This document shows, in pieces, positions 26,165 to 35,841 of a stretch of 64,000 nucleotides of DNA. Every line of letters starts with the position of its first letter. Position 1 is the stretch's first letter. Origin of the DNA: Planctomycetota bacterium (lineage in GTDB: Bacteria; Planctomycetota; Planctomycetia; Planctomycetales; Planctomycetaceae); assembly GCA_016872645.1 (NCBI GenBank), contig VGZH01000016.1, forward strand, positions 1 to 64,000, read 5' to 3'. A program made the translations under genes and the position numbers. Under the pieces are notes generated by a model. The model worked only from the letters and a program-made list of their open reading frames with translations, had not been told where the DNA came from and made no database searches.

Positions 26165-27892
26165 CTACTTGCTGCGAGCGATTTCCTTCGCCGGCAGCAG
26201 TCGAGTGGCGGTGGTGACGAGTTCAAGGAACTCGGTGCGGTAGCCATGCTTGTCGGCTCCGCACGATGACTGGGCCATTTCGAGGACCGAGGCCATCGTG
26301 GCGTTTCCTTTGTGCGTCGAATCTCGAAGCAGCAGGCCAAACTGAGCGACGGCGGTGGCCCACACGAAATCAGGTGAAGCTTGCGAGAACTTTTTGCCGG
26401 CATCGGTCACGGGGAACGAAACCAATTGGCTGACGTCTCCGTCGGGAGCTTTGTATCGCAGCTTTAAGGTCAGCATTTCCTTCGACTCGGCGGCGGTCGG
26501 CGTCGTGGTTGCGGGAGTTTGATACTTCAGCGCATCGACGGTGCCTTCTGTCGGGATCGGTTGTCCGACGGGGACGATCTCGTATAGCGCGGTGACGGTG
26601 TGGCCGGCTCCGATTTCGCCGGCGTCTTTTTGGTCGTTGTTGAAATCCTCTTTGGCGAGGATGCGATTCTCGTAGCCGATCAAGCGGTACGCTCCGACCT
26701 GCACGGGATTGAACTCGATTTGAATCTTCACGTCTTTGGCGATCGTGATCAGCGTGCCGGACATCTGCTCGACGAAAAGCTTCTTCGCCTCGTTCAGCGA
26801 ATCGACGTAGCCGTAATTGCCATTTCCCTTGTCGGCGAGCTTCTCCATCGTGCTGTCTTTGTAGTTGCCCAATCCGAAGCCGAGCACCGTCAGGAAGACG
26901 CCGCTCTTGGCTTTGTCTTCGATCAGGGTGACCAGTTCGCTTTGCGAAGTCATGCCGACATTGAAGTCTCCGTCACTGCACAGGATGACTCGATTGGTGC
27001 CCCCCTTGATGAAGTGTTTCTGGGCGACGTCGTACGCTTGTCGAATGCCGCCGGCTCCGTTTGTCGAGCCGCCCGCTTGCAAACGATCGAGCGCAGCGAG
27101 GATCGCCGGCCTGTGATCGCCGGTCGTTGAATCGAGCACCGTGCCCGTCGCACCGGCATAGACAACGATGGCCACGCGATCGTTTTCTGTCAGTTGATTG
27201 ACCAGAAGTGTCAAACCCTGAACAACGAGCGGCAGCTTATTTTCACATTGCATCGAGCCAGAGACATCGATCAAGAAGACGAGGTTGCTGACCGGCCGTT
27301 TGTCGGTCGCGATCTCTTTTCCCTTCAGCCCGATCCGCGCGAGTCGATGCTCCGGCTTCCACGGGCACTCGGCGATCTCAATGTTCGTCGAGAACGGGAC
27401 ATCCCCTGTCGGCTGTGAGTAGTCGTAGCTGAAATAATTGAGCATCTCCTCGATGCGTACGGCTCCCTTCGGCGGCAACTGACCGCTGGTCAGCATTCGC
27501 CGCACGTTGGCATACGACGCCGTGTCGACGTCGATCGAGAAGGTCGAGAGCGGATGCTGGTTGACCGCGACGAACGGGTTCTCGACTTGATGGTCGTAGG
27601 CTTCAGTATGGAATCCCTCGCGATTGCTTTCCGATGCGTCCGGTGGCAAATCGACGATGATCGCTGCGCCAAAATCGGCGACTCGCGCCATTCCAGGCAT
27701 CCGTGCGCCGAACTGTTGTCCTCCGGCCGGAGCCGTTGCCGAAGCCATTTCTCCGGGAGATTTGGAAAACAATTTGTGGCTCCTGTTTTGGGGAATCCCG
27801 CCTGCAACAGGCTCAGTGGCCTGTTCGCCACAGCCGATGATTCCGGCACCCATTCCGGCACTCAACAACAATGCACAGAGCAATCGGCGCAT
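26165..27892 (-). CDS. VWA-domain lipoprotein (YfbK-like)
   Basis: A 575-residue lipoprotein: a hydrophobic N terminus ends in the lipobox IIGC (Cys21). The N-terminal segment (about 90-190, FVAVNQHPLSTFSIDVDTASYANVRRML) is the typical YfbK N-terminal domain, and the VWA domain (about 200-370) has an intact MIDAS motif DVSGSM. The C-terminal DUF3520-like part carries LKLRYKAPDGD and VWATAVAQFGLLLRDS. YfbK-type proteins are thought to take part in surface or envelope protein complexes; the partner is unknown. A hairpin separates it from the sigma gene downstream. Confidence 0.9.
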   Translation of the reverse strand: MRRLLCALLLSAGMGAGIIGCGEQATEPVAGGIPQNRSHKLFSKSPGEMASATAPAGGQQFGARMPGMARVADFGAAIIVDLPPDASESNREGFHTEAYDHQVENPFVAVNQHPLSTFSIDVDTASYANVRRMLTSGQLPPKGAVRIEEMLNYFSYDYSQPTGDVPFSTNIEIAECPWKPEHRLARIGLKGKEIATDKRPVSNLVFLIDVSGSMQCENKLPLVVQGLTLLVNQLTENDRVAIVVYAGATGTVLDSTTGDHRPAILAALDRLQAGGSTNGAGGIRQAYDVAQKHFIKGGTNRVILCSDGDFNVGMTSQSELVTLIEDKAKSGVFLTVLGFGLGNYKDSTMEKLADKGNGNYGYVDSLNEAKKLFVEQMSGTLITIAKDVKIQIEFNPVQVGAYRLIGYENRILAKEDFNNDQKDAGEIGAGHTVTALYEIVPVGQPIPTEGTVDALKYQTPATTTPTAAESKEMLTLKLRYKAPDGDVSQLVSFPVTDAGKKFSQASPDFVWATAVAQFGLLLRDSTHKGNATMASVLEMAQSSCGADKHGYRTEFLELVTTATRLLPAKEIARSK

Positions 27893-28185
27893 GATGACCC
27901 CTTCGTCAAAGACGTGGTTTAGAAAAACGATCGCTGGAACTCAGCGACAACCAGATGTGTTCGCGCTCGCGCATACCGCGAGGTGCGATTGGATGTGTGG
28001 CCATCCAGAGCGACAGGCGGCGGTCGATATTCCCGCCGTTCACAGATCTCTTTCAGGCCAGCTTCAGGACCGCCGTTAGAGGGGACGCTCCCTGAATCGG
28101 TTCCCAAAATTTTCGTCGTCCGACCGCTTGTGGGTCGGTTGATTCCAATTTGTGGGAGGAATCCTTCAGGCCAAAAGCGTCTGGG

Positions 28186-31100
28186 CTACTGCTCGGCCTT
28201 TGATGGTTCGCTTCCGATCAGCCGCAGCCGATCGTTGTAAGTCAGCAGTTCGATGTGCCGTTCCGCGAGGTTGAGGTTCAGGCCGCGGTAGCCGCTGAAT
28301 TGGTTCGTGAATTCCTCTTCGAATTGTTTGCGGCCGGTCTTCTTGTCAAGCATCAGCAGTTTCTGAACTTGCATGTGAATTCGTCCACGTTGCTCGAAAC
28401 GGCGTGTCGAGAACAGCAGCACTGGCGACGCGATGAAGTGATTCAGGATCAATCCTTGGTTGTCCACTTTCTGCCGCCAGAGTTCTCCCCCCGCTCGACG
28501 GTCGAAGGCAAAGATTGTCCCGTTGACGGGGACGGTCGCGAACTCGTCGCCGTAAAAATTTGTTCGGTCACCGGAGACGATCAGAAACAACCGGTCGTGG
28601 TCGGCCACCAAGTAACGACGCTGATTGACTCCCGATAAGTCCGCCGGCTTGACGGTTCCCAAATTCTGTTTTACAGGGTTGTCGAGGTCCAGCGTCGTCA
28701 GCGATCCGTCCGCGGCAAGCGTTGCCACCGTGCGCGCGTCCAACCACGAGAACTGATTGGTTGACGGAAAGGTCTCACGCCACACCGTCTGTTGAGTCAT
28801 CGCGTTCCAGCGTTCCACGGCCACCAGGTTTCCGTCGGCTTTCGACACGGTCAGCAAATCAGATCCGAGCGACATCTTGGCGGACTGGAATCGATCGCGT
28901 TGTGTGCCAACAAACGGCACGGAACGGCCATCGTGAGCACGCAGCAACAAGCCGTTTGGCCAGCGTGACGCCGACGCCACGAAAACGAAATCGTTGGTCG
29001 CCTGCACGCGAGCGTCATTGGGAAGTTCACGCAACTCCCAACGCCATTGACCCGTCGCGGCGTCGGTCACCTTCAGCACTCGGCGACCGCGATATCCGAC
29101 GAATTCGGGAGTGCAGAGTGTCAGCAAGGAGTTTCGTGTCATATCGTCGGTTGGGTCCATCGGCCGAGTTTGAAACTCCACACTGCTGAGCATTGGCAGT
29201 GTTTGTCGGCGAGCGGCCTGCATCGGATCGATGGCGGTCGCGCCGCGCGATTCCACCGGGCGCGTCCACATGACGCGATGATCCACAGGCGAGAGCATGT
29301 GCAACACCTCGCGATGATAGACCAGCATTTGGTGGCCAACCGTGCGAATCGCCGCACCGTTACCGAGGTGGCTGTTCGACTTGGTACGGAGCGGCAACGA
29401 CCAGTCCAACTGACTCTCGCCCGTTCGCGACATCGCCAGGCGCTGCATCGAGACGGGGCTGTTCAACATCTGATATTGAAATCTTTGAGCCGAGAAGAAC
29501 GGCCAGCGGGCATCAGGCAACAGGCATTCTTGCACCTGTTCAGCGTTCCCCTGATAGCCGACCGACCGTTGCATTTTGAATTCGAGCGAACTCCAGTCGG
29601 CCGAGTGCGACGTCGTAGTTCGCGCGAGACTTCCCGCTGAAATCTCTTTTTCAACCCACTGTTTCGCGGTCGTTCCGTCGGCAAGCGCGACGTCTCCCAA
29701 TCGATGCAGTCGCTGACCGGCTGTCGCTGCGTCGTCCTTCAAGTCCAGGGTTCGGTACAGCTCAACCAATCGCCGCCACGCACGAGCCGCTTCGACGGAA
29801 TCCTGCCCTTCGACCAATCGCAGTAACGCAAGTTCCGCCCGGGAGAAATCACGTTCGGTGATCGCGAGTTCGATCTGTTGCCAGCGCGGTTCGCGTGTCG
29901 CCGGATGAAACGCGAAGAGCTCCAGTCCGCGTTGACGCGCCGCGGGGGACGCGTCGCCGAGTATCCGAAGTTCTGCGGCGATGCGGCTATCCAGTTCGGT
30001 TCGCTTCTCCGCAGGAAGCGAATTCCACATCTCCGCGAGTTGTCCACCAACCCACGCATCCAGTCGGATCGCGGTGGTAGGTGGCCCATTTAAGACCAGT
30101 ACCTTTTCGCCTTCACCGCGTGACATTTCCAGCAGCAGTTCCAGCGCGGCGGTTTGTTCCCCTTTGAGCCGTAGATGCTCGACTCGCAATCGCTTCGCCT
30201 GCAATTGATCGTCAGGCTCGGTCAGCAGCCTCTCGAACGTCGCCAATTCGGATGCCCGCTCGGTCGAGTTCTGCTGAATCACGTCGGTCAGCACCTCCCG
30301 CAACGCGTCCAAATATCGTGGCCGCATCTCGGCAGAGACAGACTCCACTTTCACACGCTGCAAGACACTCCAGGCATCGCTCGACTTGTGTTCGAGCTGC
30401 AGCATCGAAGCTTCCGTCAGCAAGGCCAACGTGTCGGCCGGATCGCGTTCCTTGCGTTGCCGAATCTGTTCCGCGATCGATTCACGTTGCTCGAAACAGC
30501 AAAGTCCCGCCGGATGCGCGGAGACAACTGCGCCTCGATACAGCGCCAAATTCCCCAATCGCGTCCCCGCGCTGGCCCACTGTTGTCCCGCCTTCGACCC
30601 ATCTTTGAGTGAGATCGTCCAAATCTGTCCGCTGGTCAACGGCACATGCCAGCGATCGCCAGTCATCACGCCCAGGCCACTCGGTACGCCATCCGAATTC
30701 GGAATCGCTTGGGTCCAGGCCGGTGCGCCGTTCGACAACGACATCGCACCAACGCTGCTCTGGCCAAGCAGCAGCACTTTGCCATCCGCGACTCCGTTCA
30801 GCGCCAGCCAGTTCTCTTTCGGTTTCAGCCAACGCCGCACGCCGTCGTGCAAGCCGAGACACAAAATGTTGGTCGTGCGCGTTTGCTGTTCGTCGAAAAA
30901 TTCTTGCGGCGTATAAACGACTGCGTCGCCGACAATCACCGGAGCTGACGGCAACCAACGCTGTCCCCACGGTAACATCTGCGTGACCGGTTGCCCCACC
31001 ATGCCGCGACGCGGATTGTTGGTTTGCGGTGCGGCGTACCGATGCACCCAATGCAATTGTCGCGATGCGCGATCGACCGCGACCAACCATCCCACCGTCG

Positions 31101-32952
31101 TCGGACAGATCACCAAGCCGTCCGCGATTGAGGGCTGCGCGACAAATTGGCGTCGTGCCACATCACGCGAGATCACCGCTTCCGCCGTTGCCAGCAACTG
31201 GGTCCACAACAGCTTTCCCGTTTCAGCTTGCAGACAAAACAATCGGACTTCCCCATCTCGTTCGCCAATCACGAACAACTCGTGTCCGTCGGTTACCGGT
31301 GCGCCGAAGAAAAACACGCCTGGCAACTCCGCTTGAAACGGCTCGTCCGATTCGATGCCCCCGACAGTCCACAACGGCCGGCCATTCCGCAGGTCATAGG
31401 ACACCAGCTTGTTGCTGCTCCAATTCCGCCGCAGCGCGTCCTGTTTGGATAAATCGCTGTTTCCCCAGTACGCCTGAAACTGCTGCATCACAAAGGTGTC
31501 GTCTTCGACCGAAAACAATTGCCGACCGTCGCTGCTCAGCACTCCGAAGTTGCCGTTGCCAAACAACAATTGCGTCAACGGATGCTGTTCCCAATTGGTG
31601 TTGTTCAAGTCAAACTGCTGCACACCATTGACCACGCGGATCACTCGATTGGCCCCGGAGAAAGTCGGCTGCGCGTTGCCGGAACCGATCAAATCGTCTG
31701 CTTTGAAACGCTCCGCCGTGGACCACAACGGTCGACCGGTGTCGACATCAATGACCTGCACGCCTCCCAACGTCCGGAGCACCACGCATCCGTTGACCAG
31801 CAGAGGCTGACAGACGGAGATCGTTGCTCGATTCTGGTCGTGCATGTCCTCGACGAGCATCTCAATCTGCCGTTGCAGAGGTTGCATCTGCGTGAGCGGT
31901 TGTCGCCAACGGGGCATCAACAACGGCTCGCCGCCGCGACTGAGCGCCGCGCGATTCGGAGCTCCGAAAAACATCGGCCACTCTGCCGGAACGGCTTGCG
32001 CAACGACACGGCCAGGCAACGCCGACCACCAATCGCTGATGCGGACTTTCGTCCCACCCATCTCGATCTGCTCTTCTCCGACAGGCGGACGGTTCGCCGA
32101 TCCGGTATCGATGTTTGGCGAATACTTTTTCAGCCACTTCTCGGCCAAGTCCTTGTCTCCGGCTTGCTTCGCTGCGATCGCCGCCTGTAACTGCCAGTGC
32201 CGATCCTTCGTGATCGCGGCCTTCGCCTCATCGAGCCAACGAAACCAACGTGTCGCCAACGCGAACTCGCCTCGATCCAAATGCCGGACTGCCAACTGCT
32301 GAGCCGCCAACTGCCCCGGTTCGAGCACCAAGAAACGCATCGCCACCTGGGCCAGCCGATCAATCCGACCGGATTGTTCCGCCTCGCTCAGTCGCCGCTC
32401 CGCTTCCGTTCCAATTCGCTGGCGAAATCCGCGCAACACTTCTTCCGGAATCGTCAACATCAAACGCATGGCCTGCTCACGAGCCGAAATCCATCCGTTG
32501 TCGACTCGGCTGACCGAGTCCTCTTCTTGCGCCAGCAGCGTCTGCGTCAATTCCAACGCCGCTTGCCAGTCTTTAGCTTGTGCCGAGGCGTTCGCCTTGC
32601 GCAGCAGTTCCACCTGTTTGCGATCTTTCGCGGCGCGAGCATCAATTTGATCTCGCGCATCTGGGTCGAGCGATTGAACTCTTGGAACTGCGACTCGCGG
32701 ATTGACATTCGCGCGCGGCGGTTGCCCGATTTGTTGCGGATTTTGACGCGGCATCAACTTCTGAAACAAATCCTGCAACGGATTCACTGCCGGCGGTTTG
32801 GCTGCTTCCTTCGGCTTCTCAGCCTGATCCGCTTCCTTGGCAGGTTTCTGTGCTTCCTTCGGTTCGTCCGCCTTCAGCGAACGAATCGTCATGCCAATCA
32901 ATCCGCACGCCACACTTAGGCTCAGCGACAATAACAGGATTCGCCAACGCAT
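28186..32952 (-). CDS. Giant exported PQQ-type beta-propeller / TPR protein, 1588 aa
   Basis: A very large protein with a signal or anchor (ILLLSLSLSVACGLIGM, residues 4-20), a Lys/Glu/Pro-rich linker, and an N-terminal TPR-like helical region (about 85-300). Two PQQ-like propeller regions follow: about 345-840 (VIDVDTGRPLWST, LVSYDLRNGRPLWTVGG, TGKLLWTQLL, VAVDRASRQLHWVHR) and about 1150-1570 (DHRVMWTRPV, DAATGQWRWELREL, FDRRAGGELWRQK), separated by helical repeats (about 850-1100). PQQ-like repeats here need not bind PQQ. Such proteins are common and uncharacterised in planctomycetes. The stop is at 28186 (TAG). It lies downstream of tRNA-Sec. Function unknown. Confidence 0.88.
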   Translation of the reverse strand: MRWRILLLSLSLSVACGLIGMTIRSLKADEPKEAQKPAKEADQAEKPKEAAKPPAVNPLQDLFQKLMPRQNPQQIGQPPRANVNPRVAVPRVQSLDPDARDQIDARAAKDRKQVELLRKANASAQAKDWQAALELTQTLLAQEEDSVSRVDNGWISAREQAMRLMLTIPEEVLRGFRQRIGTEAERRLSEAEQSGRIDRLAQVAMRFLVLEPGQLAAQQLAVRHLDRGEFALATRWFRWLDEAKAAITKDRHWQLQAAIAAKQAGDKDLAEKWLKKYSPNIDTGSANRPPVGEEQIEMGGTKVRISDWWSALPGRVVAQAVPAEWPMFFGAPNRAALSRGGEPLLMPRWRQPLTQMQPLQRQIEMLVEDMHDQNRATISVCQPLLVNGCVVLRTLGGVQVIDVDTGRPLWSTAERFKADDLIGSGNAQPTFSGANRVIRVVNGVQQFDLNNTNWEQHPLTQLLFGNGNFGVLSSDGRQLFSVEDDTFVMQQFQAYWGNSDLSKQDALRRNWSSNKLVSYDLRNGRPLWTVGGIESDEPFQAELPGVFFFGAPVTDGHELFVIGERDGEVRLFCLQAETGKLLWTQLLATAEAVISRDVARRQFVAQPSIADGLVICPTTVGWLVAVDRASRQLHWVHRYAAPQTNNPRRGMVGQPVTQMLPWGQRWLPSAPVIVGDAVVYTPQEFFDEQQTRTTNILCLGLHDGVRRWLKPKENWLALNGVADGKVLLLGQSSVGAMSLSNGAPAWTQAIPNSDGVPSGLGVMTGDRWHVPLTSGQIWTISLKDGSKAGQQWASAGTRLGNLALYRGAVVSAHPAGLCCFEQRESIAEQIRQRKERDPADTLALLTEASMLQLEHKSSDAWSVLQRVKVESVSAEMRPRYLDALREVLTDVIQQNSTERASELATFERLLTEPDDQLQAKRLRVEHLRLKGEQTAALELLLEMSRGEGEKVLVLNGPPTTAIRLDAWVGGQLAEMWNSLPAEKRTELDSRIAAELRILGDASPAARQRGLELFAFHPATREPRWQQIELAITERDFSRAELALLRLVEGQDSVEAARAWRRLVELYRTLDLKDDAATAGQRLHRLGDVALADGTTAKQWVEKEISAGSLARTTTSHSADWSSLEFKMQRSVGYQGNAEQVQECLLPDARWPFFSAQRFQYQMLNSPVSMQRLAMSRTGESQLDWSLPLRTKSNSHLGNGAAIRTVGHQMLVYHREVLHMLSPVDHRVMWTRPVESRGATAIDPMQAARRQTLPMLSSVEFQTRPMDPTDDMTRNSLLTLCTPEFVGYRGRRVLKVTDAATGQWRWELRELPNDARVQATNDFVFVASASRWPNGLLLRAHDGRSVPFVGTQRDRFQSAKMSLGSDLLTVSKADGNLVAVERWNAMTQQTVWRETFPSTNQFSWLDARTVATLAADGSLTTLDLDNPVKQNLGTVKPADLSGVNQRRYLVADHDRLFLIVSGDRTNFYGDEFATVPVNGTIFAFDRRAGGELWRQKVDNQGLILNHFIASPVLLFSTRRFEQRGRIHMQVQKLLMLDKKTGRKQFEEEFTNQFSGYRGLNLNLAERHIELLTYNDRLRLIGSEPSKAEQ

Positions 32953-33077
32953 GACACGCTCCTGAAGGACAGTTCGACGGCACCCAGGCGGGGCAAAGTA
33001 TAGCTACCTTATCGCGAGATCGAGTGCCAATTCTTGCCGTATCGAGTTCCCGCAAACGGTCCGCCGTTTTTAACAAG

Positions 33078-33171
33078 CGGGAGTGGATGGGAATCGAACC
33101 CACCTGGCGTCTTTTCAGACGCCACACTGGGTTTGAAGCCCAGGGCGGTCACCAGAGCCGCGTACACTCCC
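33078..33171 (-). tRNA. selC: tRNA-Sec (anticodon TCA)
   Basis: Read on the minus strand the 94 bases fold as a long-variable-arm tRNA. Acceptor GGGAGTG/CACTCCC (plus a possible T:C mismatch at the eighth pair). Anticodon stem-loop CTGGG-CTTCAAA-CCCAG gives anticodon TCA, decoding UGA. The variable arm is an eight-base stem TGGCGTCT/AGACGCCA closed by GAAA. The T arm is GTGGG-TTCGATT-CCCAT and the discriminator is G. Compared with E. coli tRNA-Sec, the anticodon loop is identical and the T loop nearly so (TTCGATT versus TTCGACT), and the size fits. CCA is not encoded. Confidence 0.9.
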
Positions 33172-33476
33172 GAAGAATTCGCAGGCTACTTGTTGCGCGT
33201 GGGCGTCGCTACTGAGCGGAGTCGGCTTCTCAGAGAAAACGGCGACTTGTTTGGGGAAATTGTGGGAGATATGACTCGGTTCGGTCCGCGTCGGCTGCTC
33301 GAGCGAGAGCTGTGGCCAACTCACTTTCAGACGCTGATCTTCTTGAGATCGGTGGCCGTATGCTAATCGCAGCCGGTAAGTCGCACCGCTCGTCGTGGCT
33401 GCAGTCGCCGAGACGGCATCGCCGTGGATGACGCCCCGGGTCAGGCTCCTCAACGCAAATGGGAAGGGTGAGACAA
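33172..33476. other. Non-coding stretch after tRNA-Sec
   Basis: 305 bases between tRNA-Sec and the decayed Calx-beta gene. The open frame on the minus strand (33115-33453) overlaps tRNA-Sec and looks like a chance frame. I see no recognisable gene or repeat here; it may include the tRNA promoter. Confidence 0.5.
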
Positions 33477-34008
33477 CTAAGGCATTGCGTCCATCAGATC
33501 GTCGCTGATGATGGAGACGGTCGCAGCGGTAGGGGCACCAACCAAGTAGTCGAATCCCTCGGTGATGGTGAAAACGACCGTCTCATCCTCTTCTCCGTCC
33601 GAATCGTCGAATGCAAAGATGGCGAATGTGGTCGTCACGGATCCTATCTGAAACGTCACCGTGCCGTAACGAACGCCGAACGCGTTGACAATGAACTCAG
33701 TGCCAGAGGCGACATAGTCCTCGTTGAAAGTGGCATCTCCTTCGATCGTGAAGTTTACGACAAGCGTGTCGGTAATCGGAGCGGTGCGTGTGAACCGAAA
33801 AGTCGCGTTCGTGGTCCCATCTCTTCGGACACGCTTGAGAGACTGACCGGCACCGAAACACGTGGCAGAGTGCTGAGCAATGTGCGGTCTTCCAACGGTC
33901 CAATGCGTCTAACGAGCGCCGCAGGAATGCGGCGATGCGATTCCGAGTGGCGGATGACTCCGCCGTCCTCGGGATTGCCGCCTCAAAGTGTGAAAATACT
34001 TCAGCCAC
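33477..34008 (-). pseudogene. Decayed N-terminal piece of a planctomycete exported Calx-beta protein
   Basis: Three frames on the minus strand together read as the start of a large exported planctomycete protein. The first frame (from ATG at 34008) gives RNRIAAFLRRS; the second gives LEDRTLLSTLPRVSV (33869-33895 for LEDRTLLST), a motif that marks N termini of giant planctomycete surface proteins. The third gives a Calx-beta domain (DGTTNATFRFTRTAP, DYVASGTEF, AFDDSDGEEDETVVFTI, VSIISDD) and stops at 33477. At least two frameshifts are needed, one near 33818 where two bases appear inserted. The protein ends after one Calx-beta domain, far shorter than relatives, so it is also truncated. Confidence 0.72.
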
Positions 34009-34353
34009 GAAAGAAGCATCTTTCCGCCTTCACGTCTTGTCGAACGAGACTCGCTGAAATTTCTTTGGATTCGCAAACGTCTAGCAAGTCACGGCTGACA
34101 CTGCCTTGGCACTGAAAACTCGGACCGACGAACTACTGAATCCGGGGCGGAGAATCAGCCGATTAGGGTTCGTGTTCGTGTCAACTCGACATTTTGTGCA
34201 TCAGCAGGTTTTCTTGGGATCACGACGTCAGTCGTTCTAATTATCGTGCCAAGCCGCCAAGAACGTGGTCAGTCGACGGCCAGTCGAGTCGGATCGAAGC
34301 ACTGCTTCTTGGGGAAGGTTGGCTGAAATACCGCTCTTCGATGTCGTTCGACT
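34009..34353. other. Gap without recognisable gene
   Basis: 345 bases between the decayed Calx-beta gene and the MOSC gene. Only short, composition-biased frames are present. I see no domain, RNA gene or strong hairpin. Confidence 0.45.
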
Positions 34354-34806
34354 TTACGTCTCGGCAATCAGTGCATCTCCCAGGCGAATTCGTCCCGGTT
34401 GGATGACCTTGGCGGTCAGGCCGCCGAGGCCTTTCATCGCGAGTCTTCCTCCCGCGCCGAGATTCTCGTCCATGCGGAGGCAGGGCGTGCAGGAGCCGGT
34501 CCCTTCGAGCAATGCTTCACCGATGCGGAATCGGTGGCCAATCAGCGAGTTCAGTTCGATGCCGCGTACGACGATGTTGCGACGGAATTGATCCGGGCTG
34601 ACGGAGTCAAGGCAGGTGTTGGCCGCGATCACGGCGAAGTGCTCCGCCTGTATCAGCGTGACTTGTCGATCACCCCCCGGCTTCTTTTTCGAGTGATAGT
34701 CGCCGTCAATGCCCGTGCCGACCGCGACGGCGACTTCGTCGCGCGTTTCAATTGGCTGACGATGACCGGGGCTGATGCCGATCCATTCGACGCGAGCAAT
34801 TGCCAT
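34354..34806 (-). CDS. MOSC-domain protein
   Basis: A 150-residue single MOSC domain (molybdenum cofactor sulfurase C-terminal type), of the YiiM-like short class. Visible features: [27 protein letters not shown] in the N-terminal half, [19 protein letters not shown], and the conserved cysteine motif [11 protein letters not shown] at residues 104-114. These proteins are thought to bind and transfer sulfur or to bind the molybdenum cofactor. It is divergent from the DUF1445 gene, and the spacer contains a short inverted repeat. No other molybdopterin gene is adjacent. Confidence 0.9.
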   Translation of the reverse strand: MAIARVEWIGISPGHRQPIETRDEVAVAVGTGIDGDYHSKKKPGGDRQVTLIQAEHFAVIAANTCLDSVSPDQFRRNIVVRGIELNSLIGHRFRIGEALLEGTGSCTPCLRMDENLGAGGRLAMKGLGGLTAKVIQPGRIRLGDALIAET

Positions 34807-34808
34807 TA

Positions 34809-34942
34809 GTCCGTGGTCCCTGGTCAGTGGTCAGCTGGTAAACTCCGCGTCACAATCGTCGCCGTTGATTGGTCTGACTGCAACTAAGATAGTACTGGCG
34901 ACATTGCTCATGACCTCCCACGACGGACAACGGACCACGGAC
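34809..34942. repeat. Inverted repeat GTCCGTGGTCC in a divergent spacer
   Basis: Left arm GTCCGTGGTCC at 34809-34819 is exactly mirrored by GGACCACGGAC at 34932-34942. The sequences around both arms are runs of related units (GGTCAGTGGTC, CGGACAACGGAC). The right arm lies inside the 5' end of the DUF1445 coding region. Confidence 0.6.
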
Positions 34943-35728
34943 AAGCGACAACTCACATCGGGAGCCTGTGTTCGCGAGGCGTGCCGCTCTGAATCTTGGA
35001 CGAAACCGACCTGTGGACTTGCCGACGGGTTCGCACAGGCAAATCTTGTCGTGCTGCCAAAGGCGCTGGCGTTCGACTTCTTGTTGTTCTGCCAGCGGAA
35101 TCCCAAGCCGTGTCCGCTGCTCGATGTGACCGAGCCAGGCGATCCGGTGCCGCATCACGTCGCACCCGATGCCGACTTGCGAACCGATCTGCCGCGGTAC
35201 CGAGTTTGGCGAAATGGGGAATTGGTCGATGAGCCGACCGACATCGACCGATACTGGCAAGACGACTTCGTGAGCTTCGTCATCGGCTGCTCGTTCACAT
35301 TTGAGTCCGCGATGTTGCGAGCGGGGCTGCCGGTCAGACACAGTGAACTCGGCGTCAACGTGCCGATGTTTCAGACGAACATCGCATGTCGCTCCGCCGG
35401 AGTGTTTCACGGTCCGCTCGTCGTTTCGATGCGTCCGCTGACGCCGAGCGATGCGGTGCGAGCGGTGCAGATCACCTCGCGTTACCCGTCGGTGCATGGT
35501 GCCCCGGTTCACATTGGCGATCCGTCGGCAATCGGCATTGCGGACATTTTGAAACCGGACTTTGGCGATGCAGTGCCAATTCATGCGGGCGAGGTGCCGG
35601 TGTTTTGGGCCTGTGGCGTAACGCCTCAGGCGGCAATCATGGCTGCGAAACCGCCGCTCGTCATCACGCACAGCCCCGGCTGCATGTTCGTGACCGACGT
35701 TCGCGACGAAGAGATAGCCGTCGGCTGA
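34910..35728 (+). CDS. DUF1445 putative hydro-lyase (UPF0317/YcsI-like, D-glutamate cyclase family)
   Basis: A 272-residue cytosolic protein of the DUF1445 family. Diagnostic stretches are [71 protein letters not shown], and [13 protein letters not shown] at the C terminus. Mammalian relatives with this domain act as D-glutamate cyclases. Bacterial members are usually annotated as putative hydro-lyases, and the substrate here is unknown. The start at 34910 is the only in-frame ATG close to the conserved N terminus; the first 15 or so codons lie in an inverted repeat, so the N terminus appears to be repeat-derived. Confidence 0.87.
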   Translation: MTSHDGQRTTDKRQLTSGACVREACRSESWTKPTCGLADGFAQANLVVLPKALAFDFLLFCQRNPKPCPLLDVTEPGDPVPHHVAPDADLRTDLPRYRVWRNGELVDEPTDIDRYWQDDFVSFVIGCSFTFESAMLRAGLPVRHSELGVNVPMFQTNIACRSAGVFHGPLVVSMRPLTPSDAVRAVQITSRYPSVHGAPVHIGDPSAIGIADILKPDFGDAVPIHAGEVPVFWACGVTPQAAIMAAKPPLVITHSPGCMFVTDVRDEEIAVG

Positions 35729-35841
35729 CGTAGGGGCCATTTAGGCTGGGAAAAGCTCGCATCGAGCGCAGGCCCACCGACTTCGTTCAACTTCTTTACG
35801 TGGGTTGGCGCGTCGAAACGCCGCTGGTTCCACCCTACGTC
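35727..35841. repeat. Intergenic element with GACGTAGGG/CCCTACGTC ends
   Basis: Nine-base terminal inverted repeats GACGTAGGG (35727-35735) and CCCTACGTC (35833-35841) bound a 115-base segment between convergent genes. Inner parts also pair loosely (GGTGGAACCAGCGG versus GGCTGGG). The left end overlaps the TGA stop of the DUF1445 gene, and the right end supplies the TAG stop (35835-35837) of the 99-aa gene. Confidence 0.6.

Noticed and set aside
28186-32952. Possible true PQQ-dependent dehydrogenase
   Set aside because: The repeats are PQQ-like, but I see no calcium- or PQQ-binding residues or dehydrogenase core, so only the fold is called.
33115-33453. Minus-strand open frame next to and overlapping tRNA-Sec
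   Set aside because: It runs through the tRNA gene and has no recognisable motif; a chance frame is the simpler explanation.
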